Notes: generated from the sequence alone by a model not told the origin. A DNA stretch of 64,000 nucleotides from Solwaraspora sp. WMMD1047 (GCF_029626155.1 NZ_JARUBL010000001.1:6972501-7036500); one strand, 5' to 3'; shown: positions 1 through 9,039, counted from the first letter of the stretch. Numbers and translations are program-made.

Positions 1-51
1 CACCAAGGACATCCACAATGGATGATCGAGCCCGGCTGACCCGAAGTGGAC

Positions 52-3000
52 CTACGCTAGCCGCTGACCGGCCGCGCCGACATCCCCGGGGCCGGCCGAA
101 CCGGCGACCGGTTCGGGTGCGGCGCCGACGCCGACCGGCACCGCCGCTGATCCGCCACCGACCGGTCCGCCACCGGCCAGCCGGTCGCGCAGCGCCTCGG
201 CCCGGGCCCGCTCACTGGCCTGCTCCGTCGAGTACGCCAACCGGACCGCCTCGTCGGCGACGGCGCGCGCCTCGGCCGGCTGGTCGGTCGCGGCCAGCAC
301 CTCGGCCAGCACCTCGGCGGCGAGCACCTGACCGCGGACGTCCTCACCGGGCGCCCGCACCGCCCGGCGGGCCCAGTCCAGGGCCTGGTCCGGGCTGCCC
401 GCCGCCAGCAACGCCGAGGCGTACCGGGCCAACGCCTGACCTTTCGAGAAGAGCAGCGACCCGGTGCCGCCGGTGGTGGCGACCGGCGCCAACAGGGCGA
501 CCGCGGACGCTGGATCCCCGGCCGCCAGGCGCGCCGTGGCCAGCAGCACCCGGGGACCGACCTGGGCCGGCGCCATCGGGTTGTGCGGCTCGATGGCGGC
601 CAGCACGGCCCGCGCGTCGCGCTCGGCCGCCGCCACGTCCCCCATGTCGAGGGCCACGAAGCCACGCAGCGTGCCCGCCATCCCGGTCAGCAGCGGATGC
701 CCGGTGCGCTCGCCGTAGGTGAGGGCGTCGCCGAGCAGGTCGACGGCGTGCGCCGGCTCCCCCAGCCCGCGGGCCACCGCCCCCCGCACCACCAGCGAGA
801 AGCCCCGCCCCCAGTCGTCGGAGGCGGCGGCGAAATCCCGGTACGCCCGGCGGGCCTCCCGGTCCGCCTCGGCCAGGTCGCCCAGTTCGGCGGCGGCGTA
901 CGCCTCGACGGCGCGCAGCGTACCCACCGCCCACGCCTCGCCGACCCGCTCCCCGAACGGCAGGAACAGCCGGGCCAGCCGGCGGGCCTCGGCCAGCCGG
1001 CCGGCGAGCAGCCGGGCGAACGCGGTCGAGCCGCGCAGCCAGGCCCGGCCGACCGGATCGCCGAGCTCGGCGAAGATCCGGGCGGCGCGGCCGAGCACGG
1101 CATCGGTGCCGGCGAAGTCACCGCGGGTGGTGGTCACCCAGGCCAGGTTCTGCAGCGACCAGGCCTGGCCGCGCAGGTCGCCGGCCGCCAGGTTGACCTG
1201 GTACGCGGCCGCGAACCGGCTACTCGCGGCGCTGAGCCGGCCGCCGAGGAAGTCGGCCATGCCGAGCCGGCGGGTCGCCGAGGCCTGCGGCCCCGGTAGC
1301 TCGGCGGCGGTCGCCACCTGCAGGGCGTCCTGCCAACTGGCGACAGCCCGCTCCTGATCACCGAGCGCCTGGTACGCCTGCCCGGCGACGAGCAGCGCAC
1401 CGGCCCGGGCCGCCGCGTCCTCGCCCGCGTTGGCGCCGATCTTCTCGGCGAACGACAGCGCCTCGGACGGCCGGCCGACCTGCAGCAACGCCCGGGCGTG
1501 GATGAGCCGTTCGGCGCGGGGCAGGGACTCGCCGGCCAGCGCGGCGGCCCGCTCGGCGTACTCGATCGCCAGCACCGGCTCGCCGGCGGCGATGGCCCGG
1601 CGGGCGCCCCGGCTCAGGGCGGCCACCCCGAGCGGCAGCACGGCCCGCGCCTCGGCGTCCGCCCGCAGCCCCACCGCGTCGGCGAGCTCGGCGGCCCGTT
1701 CGACGTGCATCGCCACGAAGGCGTCCCGCTCGCCGGCGGGCAGGGCACCGGCCGACGGTCCGCCAGCGGCGGGTGTGCCCGGTTCGTCCGGGCCGGCCGC
1801 CCAGTGGGCCAGGGCGGCGTGCCGCTCCGCCAGATCCGCCTTGCCGATCCCGGCGTACGCGGCCTCCCGCATCAGCGGCGTGGCGAAGACGTACCCGTCG
1901 CGCCCCCGGTGCAGCATCCGGCGCTGCAGCAGCTCCTCCACGGCGCGGTCGAGCTCGACGGCGACCACGGCGGTGGGCCGGCCGTCCCGGCCGGTCCGCC
2001 GTTCCCGCAGCGCCTCCAGGCTGCCGGGCGGGACGGTGTCGCCGACGACGGCGGCGTCCCGCAGCACCGACCGGGCCTCCGGCGGGAGCGCGTCGATCCG
2101 GGCCGCCAGCACGGCGGCCAGGTCGCGGGAGAGCAGCCGGCTGCCGAGCGAGCCCGGGGTCAGCCGCCAGACGGCGCCCTCGGCCTGGCCCCGGACGCTC
2201 GTCAACGCGCCGCGCTCCATCAGCAGGGTGACCAGCTCGGCCAGGTAGAACGGGTTGCCCTGGGCGGTGGAGAGCAGCCGGTCGGCGTCCACCTGGGGCA
2301 GTTGGCCGCCCCGCAGGTAGGTGGTGAGCAGCCGCGCCGCGTCGCCGCCGCGCAGCGGGGGAAGCGCGTGCACCTCGGCGTCGGCGATCGAGGTCAGCGC
2401 CCCGGCGGTGCGGACCAGCTCCGGGCGGCCGAGCATCAGCACCAGGACCGGGCCGGTGAGCCGGGAGAGCGCGAAGCCGAGTGCCTCGGTCGTCTCCGGG
2501 GTGGCGTCGTGCAGGTCGTCGACGATCACCATCAGCGGGGTCTCGGCGGCCAGCGCGCTGAGCAGCTCCGCGACGGCGGCGGGCATCGCCTCGGCGTCCG
2601 GCGTCCCGCCGCTGGTGGTCCACTCGGCGGTCTCCGCCGGCACGCCGGGATGTGCCGGGGGCGGGTCGCTGTAGCCGAGCAGGGCGAGCAGCAGCTCGGT
2701 CGCGACCGGCGGCGGGTCGGGCCGGTGCCGGCTCAGCCGCTGGCCGAGCCGGCGCAGCCGCTCCTCCACCACCGCCCGGGTGACCGTGGTGGCCGGCCCG
2801 CTGGGCAGCCCGATCGCGGCCCGGACCAGGTCGGCCAGCGGGGCCATCCGGCGCCGTTCGCCGAACGCCGCGCACTGCACGGAGAGCACCCGGGCACCGG
2901 CGTGGGTGGTGATCCGGCGCCCGGTGGCGCCGAACGAGCGGGCCACGTCGTAGCCGGCGGCCAGCCGTTCGACCTCGGTGGCGAACCGGGTCTTGCCGAG

Positions 3001-3789
3001 CCCGGCCTCGGCGGTCATCACCAGCAGCCGGGGCTCCCCGCGGTCGATCACCTCGGTCAGCCGGCCGGCGACCCGGCCCAGCTCCGGTTCCCGGCCGACG
3101 AACGGTGCCTCGTCGCCGATCCCAGACCGGGTGCCGGGCGCGTCGTGCAGACCGAGCAGCTCGTACGCCTCGACGGGCTCCCGTTTGCCCTTGAGCCGCA
3201 GTGGTCGCAGCTGCCGCCAGGAGGCCACCCGGCGGGTGGCCCCGGCGGTGCGGACCCCCGCGTAGACCGCGCCGATCGCGGCGGCGTCGGCCAGCCGGGC
3301 GGCGGTGTTCACGGTGTCGCCGATGACGGTGTATTCGATCGACGCCTGGATGCCGGCGACCACCTCGCCGGTGTTGAGGCCGACCCGCAGGCCGAGCGGG
3401 GCGCCGCCGCCGCGCTCGTCGTCGAGCACCCGGCGGACGGCCCGCTGCATCGACAGCGCCGCCCGCACCGCCCGCTCGGCGTCGTCCTCGTGCGCGACCG
3501 GCGCGCCGAAGACGGCCATGATGCCGTCGCCGGTGAGCTTGTCGACGTGCCCGCCGAAGGTCTTCACGGCGCCGGCCAGCGCGGCCAGCACCCGGTCGGT
3601 GACCGCGCCGACCCGCTCCGGGTCGAGGTCCTCCGACCAGGAGGTGAAATCGGACAGGTCGCCGAAAAGCACGGTAACCACCCGACGTTCGGCGGCCGGC
3701 AGGGTGGCCGCGGCCGGCAACGCGGCGCCACAGTTGTGGCAGAACCGCGCGCCGGGCACGGCGACGGTTCCACACACCGGGCAGGTCAC
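52..3789 (-). CDS. Class III adenylate cyclase fused to AAA ATPase and TPR-like region
   Basis: A 1245-residue signalling protein. Residues 1-25 form a zinc ribbon (Cys 3, 6, 17, 20). Residues 35-200 form a class III nucleotide cyclase with metal Asp44 and Asp88, adenine-specifying Lys84 and Asp158, and transition-state Asn161/Arg165, so it should be an active adenylate cyclase. A STAND/AAA-type ATPase follows, opening with VGRE and a P-loop (AEAGLGKTR). The C-terminal half is Ala/Leu-rich helical repeats of TPR type. The frame stays open far upstream, but the GTG at 3789 is chosen because the zinc ribbon starts there and it overlaps the stop of the upstream MBL gene by four bases (GTGA), implying translational coupling. 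The input sensed by the ATPase/TPR part is unknown. Confidence 0.9.
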   Translation of the reverse strand: MTCPVCGTVAVPGARFCHNCGAALPAAATLPAAERRVVTVLFGDLSDFTSWSEDLDPERVGAVTDRVLAALAGAVKTFGGHVDKLTGDGIMAVFGAPVAHEDDAERAVRAALSMQRAVRRVLDDERGGGAPLGLRVGLNTGEVVAGIQASIEYTVIGDTVNTAARLADAAAIGAVYAGVRTAGATRRVASWRQLRPLRLKGKREPVEAYELLGLHDAPGTRSGIGDEAPFVGREPELGRVAGRLTEVIDRGEPRLLVMTAEAGLGKTRFATEVERLAAGYDVARSFGATGRRITTHAGARVLSVQCAAFGERRRMAPLADLVRAAIGLPSGPATTVTRAVVEERLRRLGQRLSRHRPDPPPVATELLLALLGYSDPPPAHPGVPAETAEWTTSGGTPDAEAMPAAVAELLSALAAETPLMVIVDDLHDATPETTEALGFALSRLTGPVLVLMLGRPELVRTAGALTSIADAEVHALPPLRGGDAARLLTTYLRGGQLPQVDADRLLSTAQGNPFYLAELVTLLMERGALTSVRGQAEGAVWRLTPGSLGSRLLSRDLAAVLAARIDALPPEARSVLRDAAVVGDTVPPGSLEALRERRTGRDGRPTAVVAVELDRAVEELLQRRMLHRGRDGYVFATPLMREAAYAGIGKADLAERHAALAHWAAGPDEPGTPAAGGPSAGALPAGERDAFVAMHVERAAELADAVGLRADAEARAVLPLGVAALSRGARRAIAAGEPVLAIEYAERAAALAGESLPRAERLIHARALLQVGRPSEALSFAEKIGANAGEDAAARAGALLVAGQAYQALGDQERAVASWQDALQVATAAELPGPQASATRRLGMADFLGGRLSAASSRFAAAYQVNLAAGDLRGQAWSLQNLAWVTTTRGDFAGTDAVLGRAARIFAELGDPVGRAWLRGSTAFARLLAGRLAEARRLARLFLPFGERVGEAWAVGTLRAVEAYAAAELGDLAEADREARRAYRDFAAASDDWGRGFSLVVRGAVARGLGEPAHAVDLLGDALTYGERTGHPLLTGMAGTLRGFVALDMGDVAAAERDARAVLAAIEPHNPMAPAQVGPRVLLATARLAAGDPASAVALLAPVATTGGTGSLLFSKGQALARYASALLAAGSPDQALDWARRAVRAPGEDVRGQVLAAEVLAEVLAATDQPAEARAVADEAVRLAYSTEQASERARAEALRDRLAGGGPVGGGSAAVPVGVGAAPEPVAGSAGPGDVGAAGQRLA

Positions 3790-4652
3790 TGTGGTTCCAA
3801 CCGCCCGGCCCCGGGTGCCGATTCCCGGTCGGGCCGATCCTGATCCTGGCCGGTCGCGGTGCCCTGCCGGGCGAGATAGCTCAGTTGGGCCCGGACCGAC
3901 CACTCGGCCGCCCACCACAGCGAGCGGTCCACGTCGGCGTAGATCCGGGCCACCAGCTCCGGAGCGCTGGTCACCCCCTCGGCCACCAGGGCGCGGACCT
4001 GGTCGAGCCGGGCCCGCCGGTGGGCGAGGTAGAACTCCGCCGCGGCGGCGCAGTCGGCCAGCGCCGGGCCGTGGCCCGGCAACGCCACCACCCCCTGGTA
4101 CGCGGTGAGCGTCGCCAGGCTGGTCAGGTATGCCCCGAGGTCGCCGTCCGGGTGGGCGACCACGGTGGTGCCCCGGCCCAGGACGGTGTCGCCGGTGAGC
4201 ACCACCCGCTCCCGGTCGACCTCGGCGAGAAAGCAGACCGAGTCGGCGGTGTGACCCGGCGTCGGCAGGACCGTGATCCGCACCCCGCCGGCCAGGAACC
4301 CGGCGCCGGTCGACCACTGGCCGGTGCCCCGGCGGTGGGTCGGGTCGGCCGCCAGCACGTCGATCCCGCCGAGCAGCTCGGCGACCCGGTGCGCCCCCTC
4401 GACGTGGTCGGCGTGCCCGTGCGTGATCAGCACGGCGTCGGCCGGCCCGTGCTCGACGATGCGAGCCAGGTGGGCCTCGTCGAGTGGGCCCGGGTCGACC
4501 ACCACGGCGCGGTCGGCGCCGGGCCGGCGCAGCAGCCAGGTGTTGGTGCCGTCGAGCGTCATCGGCCCCGGGTTCGGGGCGCGCAGCAGCGTCACCCACC
4601 CCGGTAGCCGGTCGGCCAAGGCCGCCACCGGCACGGTCACATGCCCGGCCAT
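3786..4652 (-). CDS. Metallo-beta-lactamase-fold hydrolase (Rv3677c-like)
   Basis: A 288-residue soluble hydrolase of the MBL superfamily. The dinuclear metal motif is visible as THGHADH, followed by downstream His residues (PTPGHT and LPGHGP). It resembles the LACTB2/Rv3677c group, often annotated as hydroxyacylglutathione hydrolase- or endoribonuclease-like; the substrate cannot be told from sequence. The ATG at 4652 is preferred over an upstream ATG at 4763 because family homology begins at MAGHVTVPV and a TACCAT hexamer lies 7 nt upstream. Its stop overlaps the cyclase GTG. The position next to RidA-like and DUF4177-like genes matches conserved actinobacterial order. Confidence 0.9.
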   Translation of the reverse strand: MAGHVTVPVAALADRLPGWVTLLRAPNPGPMTLDGTNTWLLRRPGADRAVVVDPGPLDEAHLARIVEHGPADAVLITHGHADHVEGAHRVAELLGGIDVLAADPTHRRGTGQWSTGAGFLAGGVRITVLPTPGHTADSVCFLAEVDRERVVLTGDTVLGRGTTVVAHPDGDLGAYLTSLATLTAYQGVVALPGHGPALADCAAAAEFYLAHRRARLDQVRALVAEGVTSAPELVARIYADVDRSLWWAAEWSVRAQLSYLARQGTATGQDQDRPDRESAPGAGRLEPQ

Positions 4653-4659
4653 GGCTGCG

Positions 4660-4665
4660 ATGGTA
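4660..4665 (-). promoter_or_regulatory. Putative -10 hexamer of a leaderless promoter
   Basis: TACCAT on the minus strand ends 7 nt before the ATG of the MBL hydrolase, so transcription would start at or next to the start codon. No Shine-Dalgarno sequence is visible. Confidence 0.4.
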
Positions 4666-4722
4666 CGACCCGCCCCTGACGATCCGGTTGCGAGTTTCGG
4701 TCGAACCCGCGTTCGGTCGCGG

Positions 4723-5181
4723 TCAGGCCACCTCGACGATGACCTCGACCTCGACCGGGGCATCGAGCGGCAGCTCGGCCACCCCGACCGCGCTGCGGGC
4801 GTGCCGGCCGGCCTCGCCGAAGACGGTGCCGAACAGGTCGGAGGCGCCGTTGATCACCGCGGGCTGGCCGGTGAAGCCGTTCGCCGAGGCGACGAAGCCG
4901 GTCAGCTTCACGATCTTGACCACGTTCTCCAGGCCGACAAGCGAGTCGATGGCGGCCAGCGCGTTGAGGGCACAGCGCTGGGCGAGGTCCTTGGCGTGCT
5001 CGGCCGAGACCCCGTCGCCGACCTTGCCGGTGGCCAGCAGCTTCCCGTCCGCGATCGGCAGTTGGCCGGAGACGTAGACGTGCTGGCCGGACTGCACCGC
5101 CGGCACGTAGGACGCCACCGGCGGGACGACCTCGGGCAGGCTCAGCCCCAGCTCGGCGAGTTTGCCGTGCGGACCGGTCAC
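4723..5181 (-). CDS. RidA-family protein (Rv3678c-like)
   Basis: A 152-residue protein of the RidA/YjgF/UK114 superfamily. It has a family-like order: HVYVSGQLPI near the first third, ALNALAAIDS in the middle and VGVAELPLDAPVEVE near the end. RidA proteins are small trimers that hydrolyse enamine/imine intermediates; whether this divergent subgroup keeps that activity is unknown. The GTG start at 5181 overlaps the stop of the upstream small gene by four bases (GTGA), so the longer upstream frame is not used. It lies in the same left-pointing run as the MBL hydrolase. Confidence 0.88.
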   Translation of the reverse strand: MTGPHGKLAELGLSLPEVVPPVASYVPAVQSGQHVYVSGQLPIADGKLLATGKVGDGVSAEHAKDLAQRCALNALAAIDSLVGLENVVKIVKLTGFVASANGFTGQPAVINGASDLFGTVFGEAGRHARSAVGVAELPLDAPVEVEVIVEVA

Positions 5182-5333
5182 GACTTGGGCCGCTTGAGGT
5201 AGGCCACCAACTGCTCGGGGTTGGGGCCGGGGATGACCGCGACCAGTTCCCAGCCGTCCTCGCCCCAGTTGTCGAGGATCTGCTTGGTCGCGTGCACCAG
5301 CAGCGGAACTGTGGCGTACTCCCACTTCTGCAT
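5178..5333 (-). CDS. Small DUF4177-like protein
   Basis: A 51-residue protein starting MQKWEYATVPLL with a GWELVAVIP segment, the pattern of the short DUF4177 family. No enzymatic motif is visible. The ATG at 5333 is chosen over upstream in-frame starts because AAAGGGAG sits about 9 nt before it and the conserved sequence starts there. Its TGA overlaps the GTG of the RidA-like gene, so the two are probably co-translated. Rv3678A is the positional counterpart in mycobacteria. Function is unknown. Confidence 0.82.
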   Translation of the reverse strand: MQKWEYATVPLLVHATKQILDNWGEDGWELVAVIPGPNPEQLVAYLKRPKS

Positions 5334-5565
5334 CGCTTGCGGACTCCCTTTCTGCGGCATTGCTCTACGGTGGCGTGGCTTCTGAGGCGACAGCCTACGG
5401 GCCGCCCGGGCCGCCCGGTCCGGGACTGGCAGGAGGGCGTTACCCTCACGCTCGGGCGAGCGCCTATGCTCCGTCACCACGCAGGTGCACAGCGCCAGCT
5501 CCATCGACGACCGGCCGACCACCCGGCCACCGGCGGGCCAGGCCCACAGCGGGGGAATGAAGATC

Positions 5566-6507
5566 ATGACGCAGCCACCCGGCGACGGCGCAGCGCAGCC
5601 ACCTCGCGACCCGTGGTCGGCCGGCCCACCGGCGACCGATCCGCCCACCGGGCAGCCCGCCAGCGACCCGCCGCCGTCGGCCCAACCTTCCGGCCCTCCC
5701 TTCGGGTACCCCGGCGCCCAGCCACCGCCCGCCTACCCCAGCAACCAGCCGACCTCCGGTTACCCCGGCGACCAGCCCACCTCCGGATACCCCAGCAACC
5801 AGCCGACCTCCGGTTACCCCAGCAACCAGCCCACCTCCGGATACCCCAGCAACCAGCCCACCTCCGGATACCCCAGCAACCAGCCGACCTCCGGATACCC
5901 CAGCAACCAGCCGACCTCCGGATACCCCGGCGGTCAGCCGACGCCCGGCTATCCCCCCGGCCAGCCAGCGTCCGGATACCCCGGCGGCCAGCCGATGCCG
6001 GGGTATCCGCCGCCCGGTCAGGCCGGGCCGGGTTACCCGCCGCCGGCCGGCGCGGTGCCGCCGAAGAAGCGGCGCGGCCTGCTGATCGCCTCGATCTCGC
6101 TGGCGGTGGTGCTGCTGCTCTGCGGCGGCGGTGGCCTCTCCGCCTTCCTGCTGTTGCGCGACGCCGAGGATGGCGAGGGCGCGCCGGACCCGGTCGCCGC
6201 GGTCGATTCGTTCCTGCGCGCCGTCTACACCGACAAGGACGCCGCCGCGGCGGCCGGCCTGGTCTGCCGGGAGGCCCGGGACCGGGCCGAGATCGACCGC
6301 AAGGTGGCCGAGGTCGAGCAGTACGCGCAGACCTACCAGTCCCCGGTCTTCCGCTGGGACCCGCCCGCGGTGGTCGAGGAGAACGACGACCACACGCTCG
6401 TCTCGGCCAAGTTGATCATGACAACCGGCGACGAGAAGATCTCCGAGCAGGAGCTCCGCTTCACCGTCGTACAGAAAACGGGTTGGTGGGTTTGCGAGGT
6501 GGCCTGA
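5566..6507 (+). CDS. Proline-rich single-pass membrane protein with tandem nonapeptide repeats
   Basis: About 313 residues. The N-terminal ~165 residues are Pro/Gly/Tyr/Ser-rich and include ten nonapeptide repeats of the SNQPTSGYP type. After a basic KKRR stop-transfer-like patch comes one transmembrane helix ([12 protein letters not shown]...). The C-terminal ~110 residues form a small extracytoplasmic domain resembling the NTF2-like/DUF4878 fold often found after such helices, with two Cys (LVCRE and WVCEVA) that could pair. The ATG at 5566 has GGGGGA ten bases upstream; the ATG at 5557 lies too close to it. The gene is divergent from the DUF4177-like gene. It may be a surface sensor or envelope protein; the role is unknown. 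Confidence 0.75.
   Translation: MTQPPGDGAAQPPRDPWSAGPPATDPPTGQPASDPPPSAQPSGPPFGYPGAQPPPAYPSNQPTSGYPGDQPTSGYPSNQPTSGYPSNQPTSGYPSNQPTSGYPSNQPTSGYPSNQPTSGYPGGQPTPGYPPGQPASGYPGGQPMPGYPPPGQAGPGYPPPAGAVPPKKRRGLLIASISLAVVLLLCGGGGLSAFLLLRDAEDGEGAPDPVAAVDSFLRAVYTDKDAAAAAGLVCREARDRAEIDRKVAEVEQYAQTYQSPVFRWDPPAVVEENDDHTLVSAKLIMTTGDEKISEQELRFTVVQKTGWWVCEVA
5740..6009 (+). repeat. Ten tandem 27-bp coding repeats
   Basis: Ten head-to-tail 27-bp units encode nonapeptides. Seven carry QPTSGYP (six SNQ and one GDQ type), followed by three degenerate units ([27 protein letters not shown]). The units stay in frame, so slippage would change repeat number without a frameshift. Confidence 0.9.
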
Positions 6508-6539
6508 CCGGCGCCGGTGGCTGGGCTGAACTGGGTGGA

Positions 6540-6545
6540 TAGGCT
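6540..6545 (+). promoter_or_regulatory. Putative -10 hexamer of a leaderless promoter
   Basis: TAGGCT ends 6 nt before the GTG start of the first ArsA/Get3-like gene; no separate Shine-Dalgarno sequence is seen. Confidence 0.4.
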
Positions 6546-6551
6546 CGACGG

Positions 6552-7550
6552 GTGGGATCGGGCGAGGGACTGGCGGACCAGCTCGGCGCGGCGTGGCCGA
6601 GCCGGCTGCATGTGGTGACCGGCAAGGGCGGCACCGGCAAGACCACCGTCGCCGCCGCCCTGGCCTTGGCCCTGGCGACCGGCGGCCGGCGGACCCTGCT
6701 GGTCGAGGTCGAGGGGCGGCAGGGCCTGGCCCAGCTCTTCGGCACCCAGCCGCTGCCCTACGAGGAGCGGCGGATCGCCACCGTCTCCGGCGGCGGCGAG
6801 GTGCGGGCGCTCGCGGTGGACGCCGAGGAGGCGCTGCTGGAATACCTGGACATGTTCTACAAGCTCGGCGCCGCCGGCCGCGCCCTGCGCAAGTTCGGCG
6901 CGATCGACTTCGCCACCACGATCGCGCCGGGGCTGCGCGACGTGCTGCTCACCGGCAAGGTCAAGGAGGCCACCACCCGGACGGCCGACCGGCGCCGGGT
7001 GTACGACGCGGTGGTGCTCGACGCCCCGCCCACCGGCCGGATCGGCCCCTTCCTGAACGTCACCGCCGAGACCGCCCGGCTGGCCAAGGTCGGCCCGATC
7101 AAGACCCAGAGCGAGGGGGTGGCGGCGCTGCTGCGGTCCCCGATGACCGCGGTGCACGTGGTGACCCTGCTGGAGGAGATGCCGGTGCAGGAGACCGTCG
7201 ACGCCGTCGCCGACCTCACCAAGCTGCGCATCCCGGTCGGCCGGGTGATCGTCAACGGCACCCGGCCGCCGGCCCTGGCCGGCCGGGTCACCCAGGCCGA
7301 CCTGCGCCGGGGCCTGGCCGCCGCCGGGCTGCCCACCGACCGGGCGACGGTGGCCGGGCTGCACGCCGAGGCCCGCGACCAGGCCACCCGACGGGCGCTG
7401 GAGGAGTCGCTCCGCTCGGAGCTGCTGGAGCTGGGGCTGCCGTTGACCGAGCTGCCGCTGTTGACCGACGGGGTGGACCGGGCCGGCCTGGACGCCCTGG
7501 CCAGCCGCCTCGCCGGAGCCGACGCCGGCCGGCCGGACAGCGCCGATTGA
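6552..7550 (+). CDS. ArsA/Get3-like ATPase, first of pair (Rv3679-like)
   Basis: A 332-residue SIMIBI-class ATPase. The deviant Walker A (VTGKGGTGKTT, residues ~22-32) keeps the signature lysine, and a switch-like VVLDAPPTGR lies near residue 155. It is half the size of E. coli ArsA, like Get3. In mycobacteria the pair Rv3679/Rv3680 forms a Get3-like complex, so a heterodimer with the next gene is expected. No arsenite-binding Cys triad is evident, so arsenic resistance should not be assumed. The GTG at 6552 lies 6 nt after TAGGCT. The gene is followed within 60 nt by its partner. Confidence 0.88.
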   Translation: MGSGEGLADQLGAAWPSRLHVVTGKGGTGKTTVAAALALALATGGRRTLLVEVEGRQGLAQLFGTQPLPYEERRIATVSGGGEVRALAVDAEEALLEYLDMFYKLGAAGRALRKFGAIDFATTIAPGLRDVLLTGKVKEATTRTADRRRVYDAVVLDAPPTGRIGPFLNVTAETARLAKVGPIKTQSEGVAALLRSPMTAVHVVTLLEEMPVQETVDAVADLTKLRIPVGRVIVNGTRPPALAGRVTQADLRRGLAAAGLPTDRATVAGLHAEARDQATRRALEESLRSELLELGLPLTELPLLTDGVDRAGLDALASRLAGADAGRPDSAD

Positions 7551-7595
7551 CTCACACTCGGCCGCTGCCACCGGTCGCCGGCGTGCCAATGCCGA

Positions 7596-7601
7596 TACGC
7601 T
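7596..7601 (+). promoter_or_regulatory. Putative -10 hexamer of a leaderless promoter
   Basis: TACGCT ends 6 nt before the GTG of the second ArsA/Get3-like gene. It suggests a separate leaderless transcript in addition to any read-through from the first gene. Confidence 0.38.
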
Positions 7602-7607
7602 CGGTTC

Positions 7608-8756
7608 GTGCCAACTGATCACCCGGCGCCGCGCCTGGACGTCGACCAGATCCTCGCCGACCCGGGCGTACGGATCATGGTCTGCTGCGGGGCGGGCGGG
7701 GTGGGCAAGACGACCACCGCGGCGGCGTTGGCGCTGCGGGCGGCCGAGCGGCACGGGCGGCGGACGGTCGTGCTCACCATCGACCCGGCGCGCCGGCTGG
7801 CGCAGTCGCTGGGGCTGACCGAGCTGGACAACACCCCGCGCCAGGTGAAGGGGATCGACGTCGAGGCCAGCGGCGGCGAGCTGCACGCCATGATGCTGGA
7901 CATGAAGCGCACCTTCGACGACGTGGTGCTCGCGCACACCGACCCGGCGAAGGCGGCGGAGATCTTCGCCAACCCCTTCTACCAGGCGATGAGTTCCACC
8001 TTCGCCGGTACGCAGGAGTACATGGCGATGGAGAAGCTCGGCCAGCTGCACGCCCGCGGCGAGTGGGACCTGATCGTGGTCGACACGCCGCCGTCGAGGT
8101 CGGCGCTGGACTTCCTGGACGCGCCGGCCCGGCTCTCCCGGTTCCTCGACGGCCGGATGCTGCGGCTGCTGATGGCCCCGGCCCGCAGCGGCGGGCGAAG
8201 CATGTTCAGCCTGGTCACCGCCTCCTTCGGGATGTTCTCCCGGGTGGTGCAGAAGGTGCTCGGCGCGCAGCTGCTCACCGACCTGTCGGGCTTCGTGGCG
8301 GCCTTCGACTCGATGTTCGGCGGCTTCCGGCAGCGCGCCGAGCAGACGTACCGGGTCCTGCAGGCGCCGGAGACGGCGTTCCTGCTGGTCGCGGCGCCGG
8401 AGCCGGACGCGGTCCGGGAGGCCGCCTACTTCGCCGGGCGGCTCGGCGAGGAGCGGATGCCGCTGGTCGGGCTGGTCCTGAACCGGGTGCACCGGACGGT
8501 CGTCGAGACGCCCACCGTCGAGCAGAGCCTGGCGGCGGCGACCCGGCTGGCCGAGCTCGGTGGCCACCAGAGCACCGTCGAGACGCTGCGGGCGCACGCC
8601 GCGCTGGCCCAGCAGGCGGTACGCGAGCGCGCGGTGGCCCGGGTCTTCACCGACGCGTTCCCCGAGGTGCCGACCGTGGCGGTCACGGCACAGCCCGCCG
8701 ACGTGCATGACGTCGACGGGCTACGCACGATCGGCGCCGCGATCAGCCTGCGGTGA
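7608..8756 (+). CDS. ArsA/Get3-like ATPase, second of pair (Rv3680-like)
   Basis: A 382-residue partner of the preceding ATPase. Its P-loop reads CCGAGGVGKTTT: the catalytic P-loop lysine is present but the family signature lysine (KGGxGK) is replaced by Ala. This suggests an asymmetric heterodimer in which only one subunit supplies the trans-acting lysine. VVDTPPSRSALDF is the switch region, and the middle third is Met/Phe-rich (FANPFYQAMSSTF), as expected for a Get3-like hydrophobic groove. The last 14 bases overlap the 3' end of the convergent wblA gene, so the two transcripts interfere or share termination. Confidence 0.88.
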   Translation: MPTDHPAPRLDVDQILADPGVRIMVCCGAGGVGKTTTAAALALRAAERHGRRTVVLTIDPARRLAQSLGLTELDNTPRQVKGIDVEASGGELHAMMLDMKRTFDDVVLAHTDPAKAAEIFANPFYQAMSSTFAGTQEYMAMEKLGQLHARGEWDLIVVDTPPSRSALDFLDAPARLSRFLDGRMLRLLMAPARSGGRSMFSLVTASFGMFSRVVQKVLGAQLLTDLSGFVAAFDSMFGGFRQRAEQTYRVLQAPETAFLLVAAPEPDAVREAAYFAGRLGEERMPLVGLVLNRVHRTVVETPTVEQSLAAATRLAELGGHQSTVETLRAHAALAQQAVRERAVARVFTDAFPEVPTVAVTAQPADVHDVDGLRTIGAAISLR

Positions 8757-9039
8757 CCAGCGACTTCTCCTTGTCCCGCAGCGCGGCTTCGAACATCTTG
8801 CGCCAACTGGCGACCTGCGGGTGCCGGCGCAGCAGAGCCCGCCGTTCCCGTTCGGTCATGCCGCCCCACACGCCGAACTCGATGCGGTTGTCGAGTGCGT
8901 CCGCGAGGCACTCGTACCGCACCGGGCAGCTCCGGCAGATCCGCTTCGCGACGTTCTGTTCGGCGCCCTGCACGAACAGCGCGTCAGGGTCGCCGTCCTG
9001 GCACGCCGCCAGTGTGGGCCAGTCTGTGATCATGCCCAT
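8743..9039 (-). CDS. wblA: WhiB-like iron-sulfur transcription factor WblA/WhiB4
   Basis: A 98-residue WhiB-family protein. Cys13, Cys35, Cys38 and Cys44 (C-x21-C-x2-C-x5-C) should bind a redox-sensitive [4Fe-4S] cluster. The family turn GVWGG (residues 56-60) is followed by the basic ERERRALLRR helix used for DNA or sigma-factor contact. Sequence and context (next to ArsA-like ATPases and ponA2) identify the WblA/WhiB4 subgroup, which controls development and antibiotic production in Streptomyces and redox responses in mycobacteria. The ATG at 9039 is preceded by AAGGGGGG and AGGA; the longer upstream frame lacks family similarity. It converges on and overlaps the second ATPase gene. Confidence 0.95.
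   Translation of the reverse strand: MGMITDWPTLAACQDGDPDALFVQGAEQNVAKRICRSCPVRYECLADALDNRIEFGVWGGMTERERRALLRRHPQVASWRKMFEAALRDKEKSLVTAG

Noticed and set aside
1498-3843. 781-residue plus-strand frame opposite the cyclase gene
   Set aside because: Low-complexity Gly/Gln/Arg composition typical of a G+C-driven shadow frame; no domain.
3790-4599. Upstream extension of the cyclase frame to 4599
   Set aside because: The extra ~270 residues are Arg/Gly-rich and antihomologous to the MBL gene; the zinc ribbon begins at GTG 3789, which overlaps the MBL stop.
5740-6009. CRISPR-like array
   Set aside because: Units are directly contiguous with no spacers and keep a coding frame; it is a protein repeat.
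6333-8708. 791-residue minus-strand frame opposite the ArsA-like genes
   Set aside because: His/Gly/Arg/Gln-rich shadow of two well-supported ATPase genes.
6552-8756. Arsenical resistance operon
   Set aside because: The ArsA similarity reflects the Get3-like family; no ArsB, ArsR or Cys triad is present and the context is the Rv3679/Rv3680 type.
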